The notes under the pieces are model-generated. The model was not told the origin of the DNA and did no database searches. It was given only the letters and a program-made list of their open reading frames with translations. A stretch of 64,000 nucleotides of DNA from Natrinema gelatinilyticum (GTDB lineage: Archaea > Halobacteriota > Halobacteria > Halobacteriales > Natrialbaceae). This document shows positions 35,422-44,407 of this stretch, one piece after another. Every line of letters begins with the position of its first letter. Position 1 is the first letter of the stretch. The position numbers were made by a program, and so were the translations under genes. The stretch covers positions 1,798,001 to 1,862,000 of the forward strand of contig NZ_CP100756.1 of NCBI RefSeq assembly GCF_024266705.1, given 5' to 3'.

Positions 35422-37590
35422 TTAATTAAATTCTCTGTCGAAGGCCAGTGTCACGAGTTTTCGCTCAGCCGCCCGAAGGTGGTATTGATACGTCGGCGAC
35501 GACACGCCGAGCGCATCCGCGAGATCCTCACCTGTCGTCTCTCGAGGCCATTCGAAGAAGCCACTGTAGTGGGCCGCCTGCAGCGCTTCGAGCTGCTTGT
35601 CGGTGAGCTTCTCGGCGAGATAGGTATCGAGCTGGCGTGCCGACCGCGTGCGCGTCGTCTCTCGTTTGGCGACCAGTTCCGTTTCCGGATACTCTCCCCT
35701 GATCGCCTCGACCAACGATCGCGTTTCGACCTGCTGTGGGACTTCGAGAACGATCCTCGACGTACTACTCTCGGCTGTCGCCATCCGTACTTGGACATCG
35801 TACGTACGTAGAACGTCGAGGAACGAGGTCGATGCCACCGTCAACTCGAACAGCGTTTCTTCGTCTCCCTCAGAAACCACCGAGAGCGTCTCGATCGTCG
35901 CCCACGACGCCTCGAGTGACGTGAGGTCTGCCGTCGCCGGTGCGCTGACGAATAGCACGATCCCCTCCTCACCGCGATCTACGACGCCCTCGAGCGTTAT
36001 CTGCTGGGTTCCGGTGAGCTCCTTCGAGAGTCGATTGAGCAGTAGCCGCGAGTCTCCAACGGCGAGTTCGAGTTCGAGCCGGCTGTCCGTGACCATCGCT
36101 CGCGTCCGCTCGACCGATCGGATCGCGTGGCCAATCGTCTCTCCGAGTTCCGCAAGCACCTCGCGCTCGCCCTCGCCCATCGAATCGGCCCCCGAGACGT
36201 GGACTACCAGCACGCCATACCGGCGCTCGTCGGCAATCAACGGTACACCGAGCACCGTCTGATAGCCGTAGGTCAATGCTTCTTTGCGCCGCGTTTGCCA
36301 CCGCTCGTCCTCGAGAACGTCTCGAACCAACTCAACCGCTCCCGTGTCGAGGATATCGTCGACTAGCGAAACCTCCGGTGCACGGGATCCATCCCCGCAG
36401 ATCCTGTCGATGTATGCTGCGTCGACCCCGGCCCACGCGGTCGGCGCCGGCGGATCGTCGTCGCTCGCGGCGATCCAGGCGAAGCGATAGCGGTCCGTCC
36501 CGGCCAGGCGTTCGCACACCGTCTTCTCGATCGCGTCGCGAGTCGACGCTTGCGCGACGCCGTGATTGATCTCTCGAACGATCTCGTTCGTGTGATTGAG
36601 GCGGGTCAACTCTTCGTTCTGCCGTGTGAGCGTCCGGTCGTGATCGCGAAGCAACTGCTCGCGTTCGGCCCGATCCAGCGCGGCTTCGGTATTGGCCGCC
36701 AGAATATACAATAATTCTGTCATCGTCTCGTCGAACCCGTCCACGTCTCCGGTTCCGGCGACCAGTACGCCGTGGGTCCCGAGCGGGACGATTAGTTCAC
36801 TCCGACTCGCTGTCGTCGCCGCTTCGACGCTGTCGACGGCTTCACCATTCGCTCGAGGGGGGTCTCCCTCCTCGCTGTCCTCGCATGTTACGTCCTCGTA
36901 GTAGGCGCTTTCCCCTTCCGAGAAGACCTCCCAGACGAGTCCCTCACCTCGATGGAACGTCGTCTCCGGATCGACCCGATCCGGGGACTGACGCGTCGAT
37001 GCGGCATGCTCGAGCACGCCATCCGTCGGTTCGAACGCGTATGCTGCTGCGACTGCGACGTCGATAATCTCACTCGCCGTTTCGACTGCCGACCGATAGA
37101 TCTCGTCTTTGGTCTCCCCTCGCATCAGATCCCGCGTCGTCTCGTGTAACGTCGTCAGCGTCCGCTCGTAGCGCCGCTCGCTCTCTCGAAGCTCTGTCTC
37201 CGTCCGGTACTGGGTGACGGCGTTCGTGATCTGATTTGCCAGCAGCGCGTACTGTTCCTTCCCCGATCCCTTCTGAAGATACTGCGTTACGCCGGCCGCG
37301 ATGGCCTCACTGGCGATCTCTTCCGAGCCTCGCCCCGTAAACAGGATAAACGGGAAATCAGGATCGTCCTCTCGAATCGTCTCGAGCAACTCCAGGCCCG
37401 ACATCTCTGACATCTCGTAATCGCTGACGATACAATCGACCTCCCGACGCTCGAATTCCTCGAGCGCTTGCGCGCCGTCCGTCGCCGATACGGTGACGAT
37501 CGATTCGCGCTCGCGCTCTACCATCTCTCCGGCGAGAGCGGCGAAATCGGGTTCGTTGTCGACGATGAGCACTGTTATCGGTTGTGACAT
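35422..37590 (-). CDS. Bat-type regulator: receiver, GAF domains and bacterio-opsin-activator HTH
   Basis: 722 residues from MSQPITVLIVDNEPDFAAL; the longer ATG at 37701 is not conserved. Residues 1-125: response-regulator receiver with Asp in VDCIVSDYEMSEMSG and Lys in YLQKGSGKEQY. Then a coiled linker, GAF 1 (RSAVETASEIIDVAVAAAY), a second coiled coil, GAF 2 (TVCERLAGTDRYRFAWIAAS), a Bat-associated beta domain, and the C-terminal HTH-10 (LTDKQLEALQAAHYSGFFEW ... DLADALGVSSPTYQYHLRAA). A DNA-binding switch that would take phosphate from an unlinked histidine kinase. The target is unknown. Confidence 0.92.
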   Translation of the reverse strand: MSQPITVLIVDNEPDFAALAGEMVERERESIVTVSATDGAQALEEFERREVDCIVSDYEMSEMSGLELLETIREDDPDFPFILFTGRGSEEIASEAIAAGVTQYLQKGSGKEQYALLANQITNAVTQYRTETELRESERRYERTLTTLHETTRDLMRGETKDEIYRSAVETASEIIDVAVAAAYAFEPTDGVLEHAASTRQSPDRVDPETTFHRGEGLVWEVFSEGESAYYEDVTCEDSEEGDPPRANGEAVDSVEAATTASRSELIVPLGTHGVLVAGTGDVDGFDETMTELLYILAANTEAALDRAEREQLLRDHDRTLTRQNEELTRLNHTNEIVREINHGVAQASTRDAIEKTVCERLAGTDRYRFAWIAASDDDPPAPTAWAGVDAAYIDRICGDGSRAPEVSLVDDILDTGAVELVRDVLEDERWQTRRKEALTYGYQTVLGVPLIADERRYGVLVVHVSGADSMGEGEREVLAELGETIGHAIRSVERTRAMVTDSRLELELAVGDSRLLLNRLSKELTGTQQITLEGVVDRGEEGIVLFVSAPATADLTSLEASWATIETLSVVSEGDEETLFELTVASTSFLDVLRTYDVQVRMATAESSTSRIVLEVPQQVETRSLVEAIRGEYPETELVAKRETTRTRSARQLDTYLAEKLTDKQLEALQAAHYSGFFEWPRETTGEDLADALGVSSPTYQYHLRAAERKLVTLAFDREFN

Positions 37591-37850
37591 GATCCACTGG
37601 ACCGACGAGTGGCTGTTCTGGCGATATTCGCCTCCGTCATCGCCGGGTTGTATACCGAGGTAACGCCTTGATACTAATATATTAGGATTCAATATCTGCA
37701 TTTACTAACTATTTATTCGAATGGGATCAATTCGACTGCATGCTCGAGGATCGGGCCACTTTCGTCGTCAGCTTCTCGCCGGTCGTGACCGAGACTCGGA
37801 AACGACACTCTCAGATACTGACACTCCCAGATACACTAGATCGATGCCGA

Positions 37851-38261
37851 TCACGGTAGCCGAACCTCGAACCGATATGTGTCTGCTTGATTGACACTCG
37901 GATGATCGATTTCGGGCTCAGTCAATCGCAGATACGTGCTTTTCTTTCCGGCATCCTCGATCGGCACCCAGTACAGTTCGTCGGTTTCCTTACATCGAAC
38001 GGCGAATGCGTCGATCGATCCGTCGTAGCTCTCCATCGTCGTATCACCATCGGCAGTCGTTTGGCTGGCTGTTTTGAATCGAACGACACCGCCTTCGATC
38101 CATCCCGTTTTGCACTGTGCACGAAGCAACTCCGATCCCATCTCTACTACGAGATCGTACTTATCGTTGTCACCGAACGGAACGGAAACTGAGTATCCGT
38201 CTGCAATAAGCGCCGCAAGAATACGCGCTTCAGTCTCGTCGCCGATCTGTTTAGTATTCAT
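37851..38261 (-). CDS. PD-(D/E)XK nuclease-fold protein (group I intron endonuclease-like)
   Basis: 136 residues. Starts MNTKQIGDETEARILAALIA; the catalytic pattern is PFGDNDKYDLVVEMGSELLR AQCKTG, with the Asp of KYDLVVE and the Gln-x-Lys of AQCKTG in the right places. This is the PDDEXK_5 type first described with group I introns, but widespread alone in haloarchaea. No intron is seen. The 3' half (FAVRCKETDELYWVPIEDAG) is as in the family. Just upstream of the tRNA-Asp region, so possibly a leftover of a mobile element. Confidence 0.85.
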   Translation of the reverse strand: MNTKQIGDETEARILAALIADGYSVSVPFGDNDKYDLVVEMGSELLRAQCKTGWIEGGVVRFKTASQTTADGDTTMESYDGSIDAFAVRCKETDELYWVPIEDAGKKSTYLRLTEPEIDHPSVNQADTYRFEVRLP

Positions 38262-38592
38262 TCTACCGGTAGGAGAAATATACTGGTTTGAAACCTAATC
38301 ACGTACGATATTCTCACGTCGTGGAACACGTACCCGAGGGGGATGTGGAACAGAATTCACAAATATCGAGTCTCCGTTCGTAGCGGGACTGCTGACGCTG
38401 CTATCGCAATCCTGAATGGATGCGAAGCTATCCTTCTTTGAGTAAGCGCTCGGGGCGAGATTCGAACCACCTGAATTCTGTTCGCCTCGTTCGCTCGTTC
38501 CGCATTCCAGTCCCTTCGTGAGGTGATTTTCCGCGCACAGGAGGGCGAGCGCCCCGGTGCGGCGCTCGTCGATGGTTGATCGCGGAAGAATA
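38262..38592. other. intergenic with tRNA-like 3' fragment
   Basis: No gene. Contains cgctcggggcgagattcgaa at 38448-38467, which looks like the T loop to 3' end of a tRNA (minus strand), followed by the 56-bp block that is repeated at 38847-38902. Confidence 0.5.
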
Positions 38593-38665
38593 CGCCCGAG
38601 GCGGGATTTGAACCCGCGTCACGACCGTGACAGGGTCGTATGATGGGCCACTACACCACCCGGGC
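38455..38665. repeat. 211-bp direct repeat with tRNA-Asp, copy 1
   Basis: The same sequence occurs again as 38847-38902 plus 40282-40436, split by an IS element. Only about two mismatches are seen over the whole length (one in each part). It includes the tRNA-Asp gene and 140 bp of its downstream flank. Confidence 0.9.
38593..38665 (-). tRNA. tRNA-Asp (GUC), copy 1
   Basis: Full cloverleaf on the minus strand: acceptor GCCCGGG/CTCGGGC type pairing, anticodon stem ACGACC/GGTCGT around loop CTGTCAC giving GUC, T arm GGGTTCAAATCCC, discriminator G. No intron, CCA not encoded. TATA-like CTTAATAC (minus strand) at 38692-38699, 27-34 bp upstream. Confidence 0.97.
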
Positions 38666-38846
38666 TCGCAACTCCCCGTTTCCGGGTCGGAGTATTAAGG
38701 GTTTTGTTCCCTCCTCGTTTTGGTGGCCGCCAACAGACTCGTTACTTCGTCGTGCCCATTCGTCTCGATGGGTAACCGGCCACCATTTCGCTGACGCCGC
38801 GGTTCGATCATCGCTCACAAATAGGCATCAGCAGAAAGTACCCGAG

Positions 38847-38902
38847 GCGAGATTCGAACCACCTGAATTCTGTTCGTCTCGTTCGCTCGTTCCGCATTCC
38901 AG
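38847..38902. repeat. left part of the tRNA-Asp repeat, copy 2
   Basis: 56 bp matching 38455-38510 with one difference (gcctcg versus gtctcg). Its last ten bases (cgcattccag, 38893-38902) are the left target-site duplication of the IS that follows. Also preceded by a tRNA-like 3' fragment cccgaggcgagattcgaa. Confidence 0.88.
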
Positions 38903-40271
38903 CATCCGTCTTTAGTTAGGCGCAAAACCGCACGATAGCGGCGGCTTATCGGGGATTCTTTTCGGAAGGAATGAGGAGGTGTTAGCTGTGCACACCAAAA
39001 CCTCCTCACACGATGTTGAACGTCGTCTCACTAACTTCCTTCCATCTGATGCGCTCGAAGACCACGCCGATGCCGTCGGCGTGGTCGAGCGTGACCGGAA
39101 GCTGCAGATTCCACCGCTCGTCTGGTCGTTTGCGTTCGGCTTCGCCGGCGGCGCAAGCCGAACGCTCGCCAGCTTCAGGCGAAGCTACAACTCAACTGCA
39201 GACAAGACACTCTCTCCAGGAGGGTTCTTTCAGCGGTTGACGCCGACGCTCGCAGCATATCTGCGCGACCTCACACTGTTTCAGAGGAGTTCAACCGATT
39301 CAGAGACGTGATGATCGCAGATGGAACGGTTCTCCGGCTCCACGAGTTGCTTTCTGAGGAGTATGAGGCTCGCCATGAGGAGCAGGCTGGAGCACGGTTC
39401 CACCTGCTCCACAATGTCACGGATCAGACGATTGACCGATTCAGCGTCACAGACGAGAAAAGACACGACAGCACGCAGTTCGAGACAGGATCGTGGCTCG
39501 ACGGCCGTCTAGCGATCCTCGATCTTGCCTATTTCAAGTATCGGCGGTTCGCGTTGATCGACGAGAACAACGGCTACTTCGTGAGCCGACTGAAACGCAG
39601 TTCTAACCCGGTTGTAACCGGCGAATTCAGGGAATGGCGCGGCCGCGCCATTCCCTTGGAAGGCAAGAAAATCTTCGACGTCGTGGACGATCTCTGTCGT
39701 AAGTACATTGATGTCGAAGTTGAGGTTGAATTTGACCGGAGAGAGTACGCGGGCACGCAGTCACGCGATAGGAAACGGTTCCGCGTCGTCGGCGTCCGCA
39801 ACGAGGACGCCGACGACTATCACCTGTACATCACAAATCTCTCACGCGAAGAGTTCCTCCCGGAGGATCTAGCGACGATCTATCGGTGTCGGTGGGAGGT
39901 AGAACTGCTGTTCCGGGAACTGAAGACGCAGTACAGACTGGATGAGTTCAATACGACGAAGAAGCATATCGTAGAGATTTTGCTGTATGCGGCGCTGTTA
40001 TCCTTGATCGTGAGTCGTGAGTTGCTCAGTCTGGTTATTGAGCACGCAGACGACGACCTCGTGTTTCCGCCGGAACGCTGGGCGGCGACCTTCCGGTCGC
40101 ACGCCCAGCTCATTCTCCACCAGTTGAGTGGCTACCTCGGGTATTCTCCACCACCACTGCTCGAGCGCCTGATTGACGACGCTCAGAAGATCCACAGACA
40201 ACGGCCGGTTCTCCAAGAACAACTCGCTACCGCCATCAAACCGACTGCTGAGGCCTAACTAAAGACCAATA
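38903..40271 (+). mobile_element. IS4-family (ISH8-like) insertion sequence
   Basis: 1369 bp. Terminal inverted repeats CATCCGTCTTTAGTTAGGC and (reverse complement of the right end) TATTGGTCTTTAGTTAGGC, 16 of 19 matching. Flanked by a perfect 10-bp direct duplication cgcattccag (38893-38902 and 40272-40281). Removing the IS and one duplication recreates the repeat of 38455-38665 exactly, so the insertion came after the tRNA-Asp duplication. The transposase inside is broken. Confidence 0.93.
38979..40258 (+). pseudogene. IS4-type DDE transposase with internal deletion/frameshift
   Basis: The N-terminal 90 codons (TKTSSHDVERRLTNFLPSDA ... LTPTLAAYLRDL) run from 38979 to about 39271; the rest (EEFNRFRDVMIADGTVLRLH, then DDE region KKHIVEILLYAALLSLIVSR) is in another frame to 40258. 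At the junction RDL is followed in the new frame by HTVSEEF; relatives I recall have about a dozen residues between, so a small deletion that is not a multiple of three is likely. First Asp in MIADGTVLRLH and the YRCRWEVELLFRELKTQY (Y-x2-RW-x3-E) signature are intact. Confidence 0.85.
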
Positions 40272-40281
40272 CGCATTCCAG

Positions 40282-40436
40282 TCCCTTCGTGAGGTGATTT
40301 TCCGCGCACAGGAGGGCGAGCGCCCCGATGCGGCGCTCGTCGATGGTTGATCGCGGAAGAATACGCCCGAGGCGGGATTTGAACCCGCGTCACGACCGTG
40401 ACAGGGTCGTATGATGGGCCACTACACCACCCGGGC
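40282..40436. repeat. right part of the tRNA-Asp repeat, copy 2
   Basis: 155 bp matching 38511-38665 with one difference (cgccccg followed by a instead of g). Contains the second tRNA-Asp. Confidence 0.88.
40364..40436 (-). tRNA. tRNA-Asp (GUC), copy 2
   Basis: Identical to the copy at 38593-38665. TATA-like CTTAATAC on the minus strand at 40463-40470 has the same 27-34 bp spacing although the bases around it differ, so this copy has its own promoter and should be expressed. Confidence 0.97.
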
Positions 40437-40759
40437 TTCCGATTCATCGTTGCTCGCTGGTGGTATTAAGGCTTTTCAATCGAATATCGTGTGGTACGGT
40501 CAATCGCGCCACGGCTCCGGCTCGAGCGCCACGTCCCGGCTCTATCGTGGTACCCTTTTGCACGACCCACAAGGAATATAACTGAGAACCGGATACTCAT
40601 GTATGTGATCGTCCGCCCCGGTCAGGTCCGCCCCGGCCGGATAGCTTTGCTTGTGCGTCGACTTAGTAACCGTTAAATGCCTCCCGCCGCTACTTGCCTG
40701 TAGTATCTCGTGACAGCCGCTTCTCTCCCGATAGCCGACACGCACACCCACACCAATCC
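40437..40759. other. intergenic region with the rpo operon promoter
   Basis: Besides the tRNA promoter (40463-40470) a TATA-like GTTAAATGC at 40672-40680 is the best candidate for the rpoH operon, giving a leader of about 55 bases. A direct repeat gtccgccccgg lies near 40609 and 40626. Confidence 0.45.
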
Positions 40760-40987
40760 ATGGTAGACGTAAGCCAACACGACCTGGTTCCCGAGCACAC
40801 CGTTCTCGAGGAGGACGTTCTCGAGGACGTACTCGAGGAATACAATATCGACCGTACAGACTTACCAAAGATCAAACGAACCGACCCAGCCTTACCAGAC
40901 GATGCCGAGATCGGCGACGTCATCAAAATCGTTCGGGACTCGCGCACGGCTGAACAGGCGATCGTGTACCGACTCGTGGTGGAATAA
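40760..40987 (+). CDS. rpoH: DNA-directed RNA polymerase subunit H (Rpo5)
   Basis: 75 residues from [20 protein letters not shown]; the upstream ATG at 40694 is not conserved. Contains [20 protein letters not shown] and [19 protein letters not shown], the archaeal counterpart of the C-terminal half of Rpb5. It binds the jaw of the enzyme. First gene of the polymerase operon; its stop abuts the ATG of rpoB''. Confidence 0.97.
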   Translation: MVDVSQHDLVPEHTVLEEDVLEDVLEEYNIDRTDLPKIKRTDPALPDDAEIGDVIKIVRDSRTAEQAIVYRLVVE

Positions 40988-42568
40988 ATGGCAATGGAAC
41001 TAAACCGCGACGAACGGCGTGAGATTTCGCGCGAATACTTCTCGAAGGAACGGATCGCAGAGCACCACTACCGCTCGTTCAACGCGTTCCTCACGCGAGG
41101 GATGCAAGAGGTCGTCGACGAAAAGGCGACGATCGACACGGACATCGGCGACAAAGAAGGCGAAGAGCCCGTCCACGTCGAACTGGGTGACGTCCGCGTC
41201 GTCACCCCGCGAGTTCGAGAGGCCGACGGCTCGGAAGAACTGCTCTATCCGCAGGAGGCCCGCCTTCGAAACATCACCTACTCGGCGCCGGTGTTCATGG
41301 AGATGTCGATCGTCAAGGGCGAAGAGGGCGACCAGCGGATCGTCGACTCGACCGAGACGAAGATCGGTCGGATGCCGATCATGGTCGGCTCCGAGAAGTG
41401 TAACATCGCCGGCTTCTCCGACGAGGAATTGATCGAAATCGGCGAGGACCCTGCCGACCCCGGCGGCTATTTCATCGTCAACGGCTCCGAGCGGGTGTTG
41501 ATGACCAGCGAGGACCTCGCGCCGAACAAGATCCTCGCGGAGTACGACACCAAATATGGCGACGAGATTCAGGTCGCAAAGACTTTCTCGCAACGACGGG
41601 GCTACCGCGCGCTAGTGCTGTGTGAGCGAACCCGAGATGGCCTGCTCGAGGTCTCGTTCCCCTCGGTATCGGGATCGATAAACTTCGTGACGCTGGTTCG
41701 AGCCCTCGGGCTCGAAAGCGACGAGGAAATCGTCCACAAGGTCTCGAACGACCCCGAAGTCGTCAAATACATGCTCGAGAACCTTGAGGAAGCGGAGGTT
41801 CAGACCGAAGAGCAAGCCATCGAGGCACTGGGCAAGCGCGTCGCCTCCGGCCAGGGGAAGAACTACCAGCTCAAGCGGGCCAACTACGTCATTGACCGGT
41901 ACCTTCTCCCGCACCTCCACGAGGACGGCGTCGAGGAGGAGGACGTCCGGATCAACAAGGCCCACTACCTCTGTCGGATGGCAGAGGCCTGTTTCGAACT
42001 CGCGCTCGGTCGCCGCGAATCCGACGACAAGGACCACTACGCGAACAAGCGGCTGAAGGTCAGCGGCGACCTCATGAAAGACCTGTTCCGGACTGCGCTG
42101 AACAAGCTCGCCCGGGACGTCAAGTACCAGCTCGAGCGAGCGAACATGCGCAATCGACAGCTCTCGGTGAACACGGTTGTCCGCTCGGACGTCCTCACCG
42201 AACGGCTCGAACATCCGATTGCGACGGGGAACTGGGTCGGGGGTCGCTCCGGGGTCTCCCAGCTGGTGGATCGGACCGACTTCATGGGGGTGCTCAGCCA
42301 CTTGCGCCGCCTTCGCAGTCCGCTCTCACGCTCGCAGCCGCACTTCGAAGCGCGGGACTTACACGCGACCCAGTGGGGACGTATCGGCCCCTCTGAAACG
42401 CCGGAGGGACCGAACTGTGGTCTGGTGAAGAACTTCGCGCAGTCGATGGAACTCTCCCAGAACGTCGAGGATGAACAGGAACTCAAACGCGAATTGGCAT
42501 CGATGGGTGTCGAGGGGATTCCCGGCCTCGAAGGCATCGAACGGTCGACAGCAGCAGGGGACGACTAA
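40988..42568 (+). CDS. rpoB2: RNA polymerase subunit B'' (Rpo2, N-terminal part)
   Basis: 526 residues, the usual length for the split haloarchaeal B subunit. Contains NAFLTRGMQEVVDEKATIDT, the lobe region EKCNIAGFSDEELIEIGEDP, and the fork region HLRRLRSPLSRSQPHFEARD LHATQWGRIGPSETPEGPNC near the C-terminus. Forms the upstream half of the beta-like subunit. Six bases separate it from rpoB'. Confidence 0.98.
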   Translation: MAMELNRDERREISREYFSKERIAEHHYRSFNAFLTRGMQEVVDEKATIDTDIGDKEGEEPVHVELGDVRVVTPRVREADGSEELLYPQEARLRNITYSAPVFMEMSIVKGEEGDQRIVDSTETKIGRMPIMVGSEKCNIAGFSDEELIEIGEDPADPGGYFIVNGSERVLMTSEDLAPNKILAEYDTKYGDEIQVAKTFSQRRGYRALVLCERTRDGLLEVSFPSVSGSINFVTLVRALGLESDEEIVHKVSNDPEVVKYMLENLEEAEVQTEEQAIEALGKRVASGQGKNYQLKRANYVIDRYLLPHLHEDGVEEEDVRINKAHYLCRMAEACFELALGRRESDDKDHYANKRLKVSGDLMKDLFRTALNKLARDVKYQLERANMRNRQLSVNTVVRSDVLTERLEHPIATGNWVGGRSGVSQLVDRTDFMGVLSHLRRLRSPLSRSQPHFEARDLHATQWGRIGPSETPEGPNCGLVKNFAQSMELSQNVEDEQELKRELASMGVEGIPGLEGIERSTAAGDD

Positions 42569-42574
42569 TCAATC

Positions 42575-44404
42575 ATGAGCAGCCAAGAACGAGAGGCGAA
42601 AGTCTACGTCAACGGGTCGCTGGTGGGGACCCATCCCGATCCGCACGAACTTGCAGAACAGATCCGCGAAGCGCGACGCATCGGCGACGTCAGCGAGATG
42701 GTCAACGTTTCGGTGAAAGACCGCACCCGCGAAGTGATCGTCAACGCGGACGCGGGCCGGGCCCGGCGACCGTTGCTGGTCGTCGAAGACGGCGAACCCC
42801 GTATCTCCGATCAGGAGATCGATGCGCTTCACGACGGTGACCTTGAGTTCGAGGACCTCGTCGATCACGGCTATATCGAGTTCATCGACGCGGAAGAGGA
42901 AGAAGATATTCTGGTCGCCGTCGACGAAGACGATCTCACGGTGAAGCACACACACCTCGAGATCGATCCGTCGCTGATCTTCTCGATCGGTGCGGGGATG
43001 ATTCCGTACCCCGAACACAACGCCTCGCCCCGCATTACGATGGGGGCGGGGATGATCAAGCAGTCGCTCGGACTGCCGAGCGCGAACTATCGGATTCGGC
43101 CAGACACGCGCCAGCACCTGCTGCACTATCCGCAGCTATCGATGGTGAAAACCCAGACGACCGAACAGATCGGCTACGACGAACGTCCCGCGGCACAGAA
43201 CTTCGTCGTCGCCGTGATGAGCTACGAGGGGTTCAACATCGAGGACGCGCTGGTCATGAACAAAGCCAGCGTCGAGCGCGCGCTCGCGAGGTCGCACTTC
43301 TTCCGGACCTACGAGGGTGAAGAACGCCGGTATCCGGGCGGTCAGGAAGACCGATTCGAGATCCCGAGCCAGGACGTCCGCGGCGCCCGCGGGGAGGAAG
43401 CGTACAATCACCTCGACGAGGACGGCCTCGTCAATCCCGAGACGAACGTCGACGAGAATTCCGTCTTGCTCGGCAAGACGAGTCCGCCGCGATTCCTCGA
43501 GGAACCGGACGACATGGGCGGTCTCTCGCCCCAGAAGCGCCGCGAAACGTCGGTCACCATGCGCTCGGGTGAGTCCGGGATCGTCGACACCGTTACTCTC
43601 ATGGAGGGTGAAGACGGTTCGAAGCTCTCGAAGGTCTCCGTGCGCGACGAGCGGATCCCCGAACTCGGGGACAAATTCGCCAGCCGCCACGGCCAGAAGG
43701 GTGTCGTCGGCCACCTCGCACCGCAGGAGGACATGCCCTTTACCGAGGAGGGTGTCGTTCCCGACCTCGTCGTGAACCCCCACGCGCTGCCGTCGCGGAT
43801 GACTGTCGGACACATCCTCGAGATGATCGGCGGTAAACTCGGCGCGATGGAGGGACGACGCGTCGACGGGACGCCGTTCCTGGGCGAAGATAAGGACGAG
43901 CTCCGCGATGGACTCGAGGACGCCGGGTTCGATTCGGCGGGTAAGGAGACCATGTATTCCGGGGTCACCGGAGAGAAGATCGAGGCCGACATCTTCGTCG
44001 GCGTCATTTTCTATCAGAAGCTCTACCACATGGTTTCGAACAAACTGCACGCCCGCTCGCGCGGACCCGTGCAGGTACTCACCCGCCAACCAACGGAGGG
44101 GCGCGCCCGCGAGGGTGGCCTCCGTATCGGTGAGATGGAACGCGACGTGTTCATCGGCCACGGGGCGGCCATGACGCTAAAGGAACGGCTCTTGGACGAG
44201 TCCGACCGCGAGTTCATTCACGTCTGTGCGAACTGCGGAATGAGCGCGGTCGAAAACGTCGAACAACGGCGCGTCTACTGTCCGAACTGCGACGAGGAGA
44301 CCGACATCCACGAGATCGAGATGAGCTACGCCTTCAAGCTCCTGTTGGACGAGATGAAGGCGCTGGGTATCGCGCCGCGACTCGAACTGGAAGACGCCGT
44401 CTAA
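42575..44404 (+). CDS. rpoB1: RNA polymerase subunit B' (Rpo2, C-terminal part)
   Basis: 609 residues. Contains [31 protein letters not shown] (hybrid-binding region), [31 protein letters not shown] clamp segment, and a C-terminal zinc finger (CANCG ... [13 protein letters not shown]). Completes the second-largest subunit. Confidence 0.98.
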   Translation: MSSQEREAKVYVNGSLVGTHPDPHELAEQIREARRIGDVSEMVNVSVKDRTREVIVNADAGRARRPLLVVEDGEPRISDQEIDALHDGDLEFEDLVDHGYIEFIDAEEEEDILVAVDEDDLTVKHTHLEIDPSLIFSIGAGMIPYPEHNASPRITMGAGMIKQSLGLPSANYRIRPDTRQHLLHYPQLSMVKTQTTEQIGYDERPAAQNFVVAVMSYEGFNIEDALVMNKASVERALARSHFFRTYEGEERRYPGGQEDRFEIPSQDVRGARGEEAYNHLDEDGLVNPETNVDENSVLLGKTSPPRFLEEPDDMGGLSPQKRRETSVTMRSGESGIVDTVTLMEGEDGSKLSKVSVRDERIPELGDKFASRHGQKGVVGHLAPQEDMPFTEEGVVPDLVVNPHALPSRMTVGHILEMIGGKLGAMEGRRVDGTPFLGEDKDELRDGLEDAGFDSAGKETMYSGVTGEKIEADIFVGVIFYQKLYHMVSNKLHARSRGPVQVLTRQPTEGRAREGGLRIGEMERDVFIGHGAAMTLKERLLDESDREFIHVCANCGMSAVENVEQRRVYCPNCDEETDIHEIEMSYAFKLLLDEMKALGIAPRLELEDAV

Positions 44405-44407
44405 ATC

